Shown here one piece after another: positions 51,001 through 61,545 of a DNA stretch of 64,000 bases; the stretch's first letter is position 1, and each line of letters begins with the position of its first letter. This DNA is from Poecilobothrus nobilitatus (Eukaryota; Arthropoda; Insecta; Diptera; Dolichopodidae): contig OX352774.1 in NCBI GenBank assembly GCA_947095535.1, forward strand, positions 219,282,965 through 219,346,964, in the 5' to 3' direction. The notes beneath the pieces were generated by a model. It had not been told where the DNA came from and made no database searches. It worked only from the letters and a program-made list of their open reading frames with translations. Both the position numbers and the translations under genes were made by a program.

Positions 51001-52790
51001 CGCTAAAGTTGATTTTTGCAAATTTGCGGGAAAGGAATTTAAAAGTTTTGGAAAATTTTTTTTCATTATTTTTGCAATATTAGCGAAATAACAAAAAATC
51101 AAATTTAAGGGAACGGCTTAAAATTTTGTAAAACGACTGCTTTTAATAATTAATTAATAATAGTAATATTGTGTATTTTTACAGTTATAAACGACTGTAT
51201 TATTCTCTTCTGCAATTGCAAAATATAGCCAGTTAAATTATATATTTTTAAAAATTATTAATATGGAATAAAAGCTATAAAGTTTATTTAAAAAAATATT
51301 TTTATATTTTACAGTTTAGAATAAACGCTAAAGTTTATTTTGGCGGTTCTTCATTTCGTATGAGAAAAAAATTTCCATTTAAATTAAATTTGAATTTTAA
51401 AATAACCGCTAAATTATATTTTAGGTCTTTTGATTAATTATTAAAAATTATGTTCATTGTTTAATTATACTTTAACGATCATTATACATGAGGCATTCTA
51501 GGTTATTTGGACTTTAGCTGTTATTTTTTTTTTTAAATAACTTCTCTATAGATAAAGATAAAAACACAAAAATTTGCGAGGATATAGATTTCAATACGTA
51601 CAACCATCTCATTTTTCACTAAAGTCCATTTTACAGTTACTTATTTCCACTGAATTAGTCTTTTAAATATGAAAACTAAAGTGTTCTGTTCAGTTAAATT
51701 TGAGCTTTAAAAAACAATTTTATACTAAATTATAAACATAAGGTGAAAGATAAGGTAAAAAAGTGAATTAATAAAAGTTTATTAATTGGCAAAAGGGCAA
51801 ATTTTAAATAAATCTTGCGTATTTTGTTTAAAATGTAATAAAAATAATTGTAAGAGAAAATAATTCTTTTGTCAACTCTACAAATATATATTATAATAAT
51901 ATAAAATTTCGTAATAAATATAAATATTTTTAGACGTTTTTGTCATTATATCTTTCTTTCTTAGAAATTTCCAAATAAATATAACAAAACCTTAAAAGGG
52001 ATGCATAAGCACTATATATAATTTATGTAAAAGTAATCAATTGCTACTTTTTCTACCCTAAAATATTATTCCTGTTCCAGATTCATATTCAATAGCAAAC
52101 CCAAAAAGAAAAATCCCTGTATACAGGCCAAGGGATATAGATAGACCGACAACCTAAAAGATATATTATAATAACAGTTTCCAAATTGTAACAAAATAGC
52201 ACAAAATTTCGAAAATTGAAGGGGAAAGATTTATTGTGAAGGTAAATTAAAGCTCAGTAGAAGCTGTAAATACAATGTAGCAGGACAATAATATATAATA
52301 AAATACAATGTAGCAGGATTATATTACTTTTTTAAGATATTATACATAAATTAGTGGAATAGGCAAGCTATAAAATGATGGAACTTCTATTAATAAGAAA
52401 TTTTCATTTAAAAATGTATTAATTTTTTTTTTATTTTTATTCTATTCGAGCTTAAAGTTTAAAAAAAAAATATCTATAGTATAGGTATATATATATTTGT
52501 TTTAAAAGTTTTTATAAAAGTTTGTTAAATACTTTAAATTATAAAATAAATAATAGGTAATTTCCCCTTCATTAATATTAAAAACATTAATTACTTTAAG
52601 TTATTAATCAAATGTTTTGTTTATAAAAATAAATAATTTATAATAAAAAAAACAAAAAAAAAAAAATGTCGTTATTCCAATTAAATGTTTTAAATTTATG
52701 AACTAAATTATGACGTAAATTGATTTTTCATTTAGCGCATATATAAATTTTTTTATTAAACGAGAAAGAATACAGTTGCCTTTGTCAACT
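48000..52790. other. upstream intergenic DNA, nothing identified
   Basis: A/T-rich sequence with homopolymers, a short (TATG)n tract near 49923-49945 and a small perfect inverted repeat GTCGAC...GTCGAC at 49446-49464. No coding region or recognisable transposon. Confidence 0.5.
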
Positions 52791-52796
52791 CTTAGA

Positions 52797-54381
52797 TACC
52801 CGTACGAACCGTTAGTATGTTCATAGCCTGTCACTCTGCTTACAATATTATTTTTTTAATATTTTAGTATTTTAAAATAATTTGGGTGAATTTTATAATT
52901 TCTAGAACTATGGGTTGTACATATATTCAAACTATATGTTTATATGTACATTCTTCAAAAGCAGATTCTAACCTTCCACGTAACGATTATCAATCCAAAA
53001 CTTTTTCAAATATTCTATAGTACCATTTAATACTAAGCGGTAAATGTATATTAAATTACAAAATAGTAAATAGTAATTTTAAATATTATATTATATTAAT
53101 GCGCACATAGTATATTTATATTGTTATAAGTATATCGCCATATATTGCAATATTTCTTTAAAAATATTTCCATTCATAGAATAATTTCTTATAAGTACAA
53201 TAAAATACATATATGTATGCATGTAAATACGGCGCTATATAATATACATCTATACTCTTATCATTCATTCATCAGTGACATATACGATATGTAAATAAAC
53301 ATGATATTATATAAGTATGTATGTATATCAATATCATGTAAATAAAAATTCTTCAAGCAACCGTTATGTTGTTTATTTATTTAAATTGTTTTGTACTACG
53401 CATTATATCCTCAACAATTTCAAATTATCGAGTAAAATAAAATGCAAAAAATTCGAAGAAATTTGTTAGAAAATTTGAAAAAATCAAGTAACACTTTCGT
53501 CAATTTTAAAGTAACTATATATTATTAAAAAAAGTTGTTAACAGAAATAAGAGTATAATGTTGAACCTTTAATTTTTACGTATTACTTCAAAAAAATTTT
53601 AACAGGTGTTGAAGTTACTGGTGTTTAAAAATAAGAAATTTTCAGTTTTTGACCCCTTACAGCTTCTAAACGGGAGGTGATACAAAAAAAATTTCTGAAA
53701 TGACTCATTCTTATTTTCAGAGATCTAACTTCTGGCAAAATTGCAAGTTTTCAACTTAAACCGTTTAGAAGATAGAAGGGTTAAAGGATTTTGCAATAAT
53801 TCAGTTTTGCATAACGGTAAATTAAGACACCGTATAGCACAAGTATATATTTATTATATACATGTTTGTAAAGCTCATAATAGGACATATCGTTTGGAAT
53901 TTTCAGATTGAAGATATACCTTATAGAGCTTGTGTTATAACAATTTAAATATAGAGATTTTTCGAACTTTGAGGGGCTGTAGCTCCTTAACGGGTGGGGC
54001 TACAGAAAAATTAATATATATATAAAATTAATATTTTTATGGTATCTATAAGCAGTTCAAATTTCATGGCTCTATTTCAAAAAAAATGTGGAGATCTAAA
54101 AGTTAGTTGTTCGGGAGCTATCCGGTCGGAACTCAACCAAAAAAAATAGGGAACCTACAAATTGCTCCCAGAATATTTTGTGTAAATTTCAAGATTCTAG
54201 CTTTCTTAGTTTTTGAGTTAGCGTGCTGACGGACGGGCGGACGGACGGACATGGCTTAATCGACTCAGAATTTGATTCTGATCCGATCCATACCTTTGAA
54301 GGTATATCTAGCTCGCTTATTTCGAGGTGTTACAAACGGAGGAGTAATTTTATTATACCCGATACTTATCGTACGGGTATA
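52797..54381 (+). mobile_element. 1.6-kb repeat of the ACGGACGGACATGGCT family
   Basis: Bounded by TACCCGTACGA at the left and the inverse CGTACGGGTATA at the right. The 3' third has GGACGGGCGGACGGACGGAC, then ATGGCTTAATCGACTCAGAA, GAGGTGTTACAAACGG and a terminal palindrome TATACCC/GGGTATA. No long frame. A block around 53600-53850 is shared with 61160-61400. This layout resembles widespread Drosophila repeats as I remember them; no name assigned. Confidence 0.7.
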
Positions 54382-54399
54382 AAGAACATTTAATATTTA

Positions 54400-56540
54400 T
54401 GTACATGTTATAAAAAATGCGTTATCATGCAAGAATCTTATAATTTAAAAAAAAAAATTAAATATTAGAAAAATATAAATAATAATTTTTCTTTTAATAT
54501 GAGTTTTAAGATATATTTATTTTGCTTGTGCTTTAATGCACATTGAACTTTCGCATAAATAAGTTAATAGATATAGTAATTTAATTAATCAAAAATCTTG
54601 CAATTAAAATAAAATTTAATCTAGATTTTCTATGACATTAATCTGTAAAATTATATCCGGAAGCAACCTTAAATATCAAAAATGTCAAAGAATATCAAAA
54701 AATAATTACATAATACTAATGGAGTAATGAACTTGGTATATTTGTATGTAAATTGCAATTATAAGTTGTTGAAATAAAAATTGCATTAAGTGCTAATAAA
54801 TGTTATACTATTGATGCATATTAAAAGTGTTAAGTATTTTGAAATTTTTATTTATTATTATTATTAGTTATTAAATACCATAAAAAATGATGAACTACAA
54901 AATGTTTAGATAAACACATAAAATTCACGTTTTTTTTCTTGCTTCTACTCCTATAGGGAAGCATAGGGCGTTCAGTAAATAATTATTTATTTATATTTAG
55001 ACCATGCTGCAGTTTCTAGAATCATTAATTTTAGTAAGACGTTGATTACTCCGACTATATAGCTATTTTACAAGGTTATGAAACCCAAAAGTTTTTATTT
55101 CTATGCTTCATTTATTATCTTATACAAGAATTATTTTTATTTTGATTTATTATGTATATTAGAATATGATATTAATTTATTATATATATATATACAATTA
55201 TATAATTCTTATTAATTATATTATACTAATTATATATTATAAGAAAAATCAAACATTATTTATTTATTAATCAATCTGGGTCATATATCTGGAACCAGTG
55301 TTTGAACCCCAGATCCTTCGAATGAAAGGCATGGTGTTTTAACCACTATACCATTGGCTGGATAATATGTAAATATAATATTATGTACTATTTGTAGTGT
55401 CTACTATCTATGACTAATAATGTAGTTATAAAGTTGTCAACTTTTAAAACGCGAGATGTTCGTTGAGGTTTATTCAATAGATGTAAATAATTTATATCGT
55501 AATAGTTTATATACAATAAAGATAATTTATCTCATAATAGTTTATATCGGAATAATTATTATTTTTCTAATATAAAATAAATAATTCTTGTATAAGGTAA
55601 GAAATGGTACAGAAATATTTATGTTTTAATTTTTTACAATAAAGCTGTACAGTTGAATAATCAATGGTTTATTTAAAATAATGATTAAACCAACTTAAAC
55701 TTAGTATAACCCTTAACAATTTAAAGTAGTGGAAAGGAAAACATGTAGTATGTATAGATATACATATTTAGATGGTATATAAGTCTGTATTGTATTTGTA
55801 ACTATATAAAATTATAAATGACATGTCCCATGTAATAACCTCCGCGTGTGATGAGCGTAAGGGTAATTTCGAATGGAATGCAACAAAAAACTAAACACAT
55901 TTAAATATTATAAAGTTTTTCAAAAATAATAATTTACAACTCTATTCTCTAAGTGTGTATTGTATTCCAAAAAAAACTTTCCAAAATTAATAATTGAACT
56001 AAGTATCTAAGTAATGTCTGTATCATTTTACTAAAACTTTGTGTCCAAAACAAATTTTTTTTGAATAAAATAACACTTTTTTTTTTTGGAATTTATTTAA
56101 TTTACATAAGAAAGTAATAACGAAACCGAATATCGGTTAAATTTTAAAAAATTAATTGACTATAGAGGTATTGTTTGAACGATTATGATATAATATTTAA
56201 TATATATAATATATGAAGCGCTGCAAAACGCTGATTATAGTTAATATATGAAGCACTGGAAGTATCTAATAACTGGAAGATGAAATATGTTGATTTTAAT
56301 ATGCTTAAAACACAGGCAAGTTAAAATGTTGGATTTTTATGAATTAGAACATAAAAATTAAATATTTAGTACGGTGTAAGTGGTGGAGAATCTGCGTACC
56401 TCAATATAAATCCATCTTTAAATCATTTGATAATAATTGGTATTATAAATGAATTAATATTTAATTATATTAGCATACAAGATATATATAGTTAAAAGTG
56501 TCTTTTTTTTCAGTAGAACAAAAATAATGATATTTTAAAT
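54400..56540. other. intergenic DNA with one SINE
   Basis: Apart from the tRNA-like element at 55255-55361 I see only A/T-rich unique sequence and, near 55840-55900, a short less-biased stretch (CCTCCGCGTGTGATGAGCG) of unknown nature. Confidence 0.5.
55255..55361 (-). mobile_element. tRNA-like SINE or tRNA pseudogene, family 4
   Basis: Minus strand: CAATGGTATAGTGGTTAAAA resembles an A-box/D-arm, CCTTTCATTCGAAGG an anticodon arm, GGGGTTCAAACACTGG a B-box/T-arm, followed by an (AAAT)-like tail. The acceptor stem does not pair and U33 is absent in the anticodon loop, so it is not a functional tRNA gene. Confidence 0.65.
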
Positions 56541-56872
56541 TATATCAGATTTAAAGGTATCCGGCTAGTTTATCGCAATAACAAATTCATAGCAAAGTTC
56601 ATCGCCCGCAATTCATCGTAAGCAATTCATCGTAAGCAATTCATCGCAAGCAATTTATCCCAAGGAAATATTCATCGCGAAGTTTATGGCGATGAATATC
56701 CGATACCTAATGAATTGATATACCTAATAAAATATTCACTTTGTATTTTCCAAAAAAAAAATCTTAAGCAGCCTTAATTGGTAATTTCAAATATATTTTC
56801 TAATTTCAAAAATTGAAAATTATTCAGATATTATTTATAATATTAAAGCTGAATAAAAATAGGGATACTTAA

Positions 56873-57106
56873 ATGGAGATTGAATATTCATACGTAGAAA
56901 GTGAGAAAGGTAAACAACAAGTTCTTCTTGATGGGTTTGTTTACAACAAGGAGCGCGTGACTAACGAAAAATCTATTTGGAAATGCGTAAGCTATTTTAA
57001 AACAAAATGTAAGGCACGATTGCATATAATAAAAAATGTGATTTCTGTACCACCATCCGAGCATAACCATGCTGGAGAAGCAGCGAAAGTAATATTAATA
57101 ATTTAG
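56873..57106 (+). CDS. FLYWCH-type zinc finger protein fragment
   Basis: 77 codons. The domain spans about residues 7-66: Y24, W36, C38 (SIWKCVSY), C46 (TKCKAR), and H64/H66 (EHNH) give the W-x-C ... C-x-A-R ... H-N-H zinc-binding pattern of FLYWCH fingers, DNA-binding modules often linked to Mutator-family transposases. It lies inside the 856-bp element. After the finger the frame ends within 11 codons at A/T-rich sequence, so either it is a captured stand-alone domain or it splices on (a weak GTAATA donor follows CGAAA). Function unproven. Confidence 0.75.
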   Translation: MEIEYSYVESEKGKQQVLLDGFVYNKERVTNEKSIWKCVSYFKTKCKARLHIIKNVISVPPSEHNHAGEAAKVILII

Positions 57107-57164
57107 AACGTTGTAATAAATAAATTATTTATTATATAATTTATCATTATTTCAATATTTAACT

Positions 57165-57260
57165 CAATTTATTATTATTTAATTATTTAACTCTGGTAGC
57201 CAGAACAATCGCGCGATTGTTCTGGCTACCAGAGTTAAATAATTAAATAATAATAAATTG
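57165..57260. repeat. 96-bp perfect palindrome
   Basis: 48-bp arms without visible mismatch around the centre 57212/57213 (AATCGCGCGATT). The arms include CTGGTAGCCAGAACAATCGC. It can extrude as a cruciform or fold as an RNA hairpin with no loop. Confidence 0.95.
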
Positions 57261-57400
57261 CTTACGATGAATTGCTTGCGATGAATTGCTTACGATGAAT
57301 TGCTTGCGATGAATTGCTTGCGATGAATTGCTTGCGATGAATTGCTTGCGATGAATTGCTTGCGATGAATTCCATCGCGATGAAATGCTTGCGATAAACG
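57258..57400. repeat. 14-bp tandem repeat array (about 8 units)
   Basis: Units GCTTGCGATGAATT, with GCTTACGATGAATT variants at the start and a decayed unit at the end. Inverted counterparts occur at 56600-56660. Possible transposase or FLYWCH binding sites. Confidence 0.9.
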
Positions 57401-57920
57401 AGCCTAGAATCGATTTAAATAATCATGAAGTAAAAATAATAATATTATTTTAAAAATAAATTGATTTTTAAATAAATAAAAATTTCATGATTTATTATAA
57501 AATGATAAAACAACTTAGCTATATATTTTTATTTTATATATATACATACATACCTATATCTAATAATTTATTCATAAAGAAAGGTTAGTAAATAATATTT
57601 TCTGAATTAAATTGTTCTGAATAATAAACTAATTTAAATACAATTTTATCGTAATAATTTTTAATTATACAATTTACATTAATTAATACTACTTATATCA
57701 AATTATATAAATAATAGTAGTAATATTAGTTAAAATTAATTGTAATTATTTAAAGAAGCTTGAAAGTTTAATTATACTATAGAAAATTTTATTCGATAAA
57801 AACAAAGAATTTAAAAAGTCAGATTTGTCGATTAAAACAATGTTTTTTTCATAGAAATTTGTATGTTTAATGTTTAAAATTGTTTTCTATAAATTTTTTC
57901 CATAAAAAGTTAATTAAAGT

Positions 57921-58061
57921 GGTGATCCAATGATCGTGTACCCTTGCGTGCCGCGTTGACTTTGAAATAGAATACATTAATTTAAATACGGCTTGACTAT
58001 ATATGTAACGGGTCCCTAAAAGGGTCGGACGCGACCACGCGGTTATTGGGTCCTCACCTTT
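57921..58061. mobile_element. short G/C-rich MITE-like segment
   Basis: About 140 bp much richer in G/C than its surroundings (GTACCCTTGCGTGCCGCGTT, GGTCGGACGCGACCACGCGG). Left end GGTGATCCAATGATCGTG and inverse of the right end GGTGAGGACCCAATAACCGC share GGTGA and CCAAT in order, suggesting degenerate terminal inverted repeats. No clear target duplication. Confidence 0.4.
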
Positions 58062-58564
58062 AGATTTTCTTTTATATTTTTTTGACTTTTAAATTTTTAA
58101 ATTACGTATTTGAACAACAATTTTTTTTTATTTTTTGAATCCATTTTTATAACATGCGGATAAATGTTGCGCTTTATCAAATCAAATAATGCCTTAATTT
58201 TTTATTAATTTGTTAAATTTCATTTTTATTCTTTTTTTGTATTTGCCGTTGTCCAATTTTCTCTTTGAAGAATTTTTAATAAATATTTTTATTATTAAGT
58301 ATAGTCAAATATCACGAACTGTCAAGAATAATTTTATAAATCACTAATTTTATTTATAACTGATGGTAATCTTTGTGTGAAAGCTTTGATAAAAAAAAAC
58401 AAATTAAGTTACAAAAGTACCGGTATTTTAAAGTATAAAAAAGTTAAATTAGACCAACCAAAGTTCTTAATCAATTAAAGTTAGACTGGATAAACCAAAA
58501 AGTTCTGCTATAGAATTAAGATTTTAATGAGATCTTCAAATGATTATTCAGTTTTATTTCAAAC

Positions 58565-58590
58565 TATGTATGTATGTATGTATGTATGTA
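58565..58590. repeat. (TATG)n microsatellite
   Basis: About six TATG units followed by TACATATA. Similar short tracts occur throughout the window. Confidence 0.85.
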
Positions 58591-59879
58591 CATATAAACA
58601 GTATACATATACATATGTATATTAATGAATAAATGTAAATTTGAAAACAATTAAGCGTATTTTTTTTTTTAATTTTTAAAAATATGATAAAAAACGTGTT
58701 TTATACTTTATAATCATTTAATTCAATTAAAATATTTTATGATCATACGTATATTAATTGCACCCATTAACAAAGTAGCTCTCAAAATGTAATTAAATAT
58801 TGAAGTCAATGTTCTCTTAACCTTTGACATCAGGAGTGTATTGTTTTGTTTGACGTTAGTGGAAACTATATATACATATAATAATTTTAATTTTTAAAAG
58901 AAAAGTTTTTGAAAAAAACATTTTAAATCTGATGAAGTTTTAACACTTATTAATTAATGTATTTACGTCAAAATATTAAAAAAATAATAACTACAAAATT
59001 ACAATTTTATGATAAGATAATTTTTAATTTATTACTTTCTTCATTAGAGTATTTATATGGTTTTTTAAAAGAAGTTAACTATTATTTAAATATGATTATT
59101 TTTATTTATAATTTTATCTCATATTTTTTTTATGAAATTTGAAATTATTTCTTAGAACAAAACTTTCACAACAATGTTATTCTGTTATTTCTTTTGCAGA
59201 ACTTTTGCTGATAAATATTTAGATCTTAAAAACGAAAGAAAAAACATAATTTTATAAAATAACTTTTTATGTAATTATAGTCTTCCTAATCATTAGACCT
59301 TCTATTTTGGAAAAAAGCTTTATATTGAAATAGTTAAAACTTAAATTCCATTTAAATTTATTGAATGCACATCGATTTCTTGAAATAAAACGTCCTGAAA
59401 AATGTTTTATATTCTGAAAACAACAAAATATTTATCCATTTGAAATTATTTCAATTTACAGTTATGTGTAACTAAATTACACAAAGATTTTTATTATTCC
59501 AAAACCACTTATATACTGACAGGTCTAGTTATTATGGAATTTTTTTTTTAATGGCCGCCAATTAGGGTTGTCATTTGTTGTCGTAGTACAAACAAAAAGA
59601 ATTTTTTTATATAAAAATTTTTTTGCGCGGATTTTAAAAATCAATTTGTAAAAATATCTAATTAGAATTTAATATATTAAATGAGTGAAATAAATAAAAA
59701 ATAAAACAAAGATTTAAAAAATAAATAAATAGTGTAGTGATTCAGTGATTACTAATTAGAAAAAACAAAGTGTTTTATGTAAATAAAATACTAGTAAAAC
59801 AAAATAATAGGTAAATACTAGTAATAAAAATAAGAATAATAATTTTGATGAAACGAATAAAAAAAAATTAATAATAATA

Positions 59880-59963
59880 ATGCGAATATTGTGGAGTGTA
59901 CCCGGTTGCAAATCAAGTAGCCATAGTGCACCAGAATACACTAAATATTATTTTATTACTTAA
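59880..59963 (+). pseudogene. THAP-like N-terminal stub
   Basis: 27 codons beginning MRILWSVPGCKSSSH. THAP zinc fingers typically begin with C-x-V-x-G-C. Here V-P-G-C-K-S is present but the first ligand Cys is replaced by Trp (TGG for TGT), and the frame stops after 27 residues. It could be the decayed first exon of a THAP gene or P-element-like transposon, or chance. Confidence 0.25.
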
Positions 59964-61139
59964 AAAGTTCTTTATGTTAAATACCTGCAATATGTACTTT
60001 ACTTTTATTAAAAATTGTTTTTTTTCTTATTACTTTTCCTAACATTTGTCCAGGTTGATTAAATTTCGATGCTTGCTCATAAGCAATTTTCATAAATTTT
60101 ATAAACATTTAAACTTCTAAATTTGTATATTTAAATGCAAAGTTTATTCCAATATGAAAAATTGAATTTTGATTAATTGACTTTGTTTACATTCTGACAA
60201 CCGTAGAAAAGTAGGAAATTTTACCTTTTAAAACTTTAAAATAAGCATACTTTATCGTGATTCGTGACATCACATTTTTCTCTCTGTAACTGTCAAAAAG
60301 TTAAAAGTTTTTGCATAGAAAACAGCAAATTTGAAAGAGTTTAAAAAGTTTTAATTTAATTTCAGTCCTCTTGTATTGTAGCATTTATGGCGATCTCCTA
60401 TTTGTTAGAATAAATGAAAGTTACAATTAAATTATTTTTATTAAAAAATAAAAAAAATTTAAAGCTTTTATAGCCTTCAGAAGATATTGATTGTATCAAG
60501 AAATATAAACCTTTAAATAAATGGTTATTGATTTAAAAATTAAATTATTTTAATTGTTTTAATTTGCAAAACGGTTGGATTAATTCTATTTGTAAAAAAA
60601 AATATACTTGTGTAATACTTTAATTAGTAACTTTTCTGTACGAAGTACATGACTAGAATGACCTTTTTTCAATTAACCAAAAATAAATTAATCATTATAT
60701 TTATATGTATGTATGCATGTATACTTATTAATGCAACATTAGTATTTAATTATAATATAGTTTTTAACTTCTAAAGGTTAGCAAAATTAAACAAGATTTA
60801 AAATTAATATTAAATTAATTTATTTATTATTCATTTTAAAATTTTTATTCAAAAAAAATATTATAGTTATTATAGGTACCATAAGTAAATTTACAGAATT
60901 GTAAAATAAAATAAATGAAACTGGAAAAACCAAGGATTTTCAAAAAAGCACATTTCCAAAATTAAAAGATATTCCATAATAAGCCTAGAGTAAAGAGTAG
61001 ATACATTGAAAAATAAATTTGTTTGATTTTTTTTTTTGATAAGAAAAAATTTAAAAAAATCAAATCACACTTTCCTCAATTAAGAACAAGGTAATTCTAC
61101 ATTATTAAGAAAAATTATTAACACAAACAAAAATATAAT

Positions 61140-61545
61140 TTTTATATATTACTTCATGAAAATTTGGACAGGTGACCAAGTTACATTTTTTAAAAATAGA
61201 GAATTTTTAGTTTTTGACCCCTTATAGCTCCTAAATAGGCGACGGCACAAAAAATATTTCCTGAAATTATTTATACTTATTTCCAAAGATCTAACTCCTC
61301 TCAAAATCCCAAACTTCTCAGTTAAACCTTTTGAAAGTTAGAAGGGGTTCAAATTTTTGCAAAAAATAAGTTTCACATAACGGTTTATTAAAATACCGCA
61401 TGACAAAGCCACATGTGTATATTTATTTTATATATATTTATCATGTTTATAAAACCAACTATCGTTTGGTGTTTCCAGATTGAAAATATAGAAGTTTTGT
61501 AAACAGCCTGGCGGACGGGCGAACGGATGTAGAAACAGACAGAGT
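61140..61545 (+). mobile_element. partial second copy of the ACGGACGG family repeat
   Basis: Diverged match to 53590-54250: GACCCCTTATAGCTCCTAAA, AAAGATCTAACTCCT, CATAACGGTTTATTAAA, ATCGTTTGG and finally GGCGGACGGGCGAACGGATG. The ATGGCT and TATACCC parts are missing. Confidence 0.65.

Larger units (their letters stand above)
56556..57411 (+). mobile_element. FLYWCH-carrying transposon-like unit with repeat arms and central palindrome
   Basis: 856 bp. Ends match as inverted repeats from GGCTAGTTTATCGC (left) and GGCTCGTTTATCGC (inverse of right). Both arms consist of 14-bp tandem units: GCAATTCATCGTAA-type on the left (about 56600-56660) and GCTTGCGATGAATT-type on the right (about 57258-57370). 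The flanks share the 8-bp direct repeat GATTTAAA (56548-56555, 57412-57419). It encodes a FLYWCH zinc finger and holds a 96-bp palindrome. An 8-9 bp duplication and FLYWCH fit a Mutator-like or Phantom-like origin; this assignment is inference. Confidence 0.8.

Noticed and set aside
55265..55361. Functional tRNA gene
   Set aside because: Acceptor stem does not pair and the anticodon loop lacks U33; treated as SINE or pseudogene.
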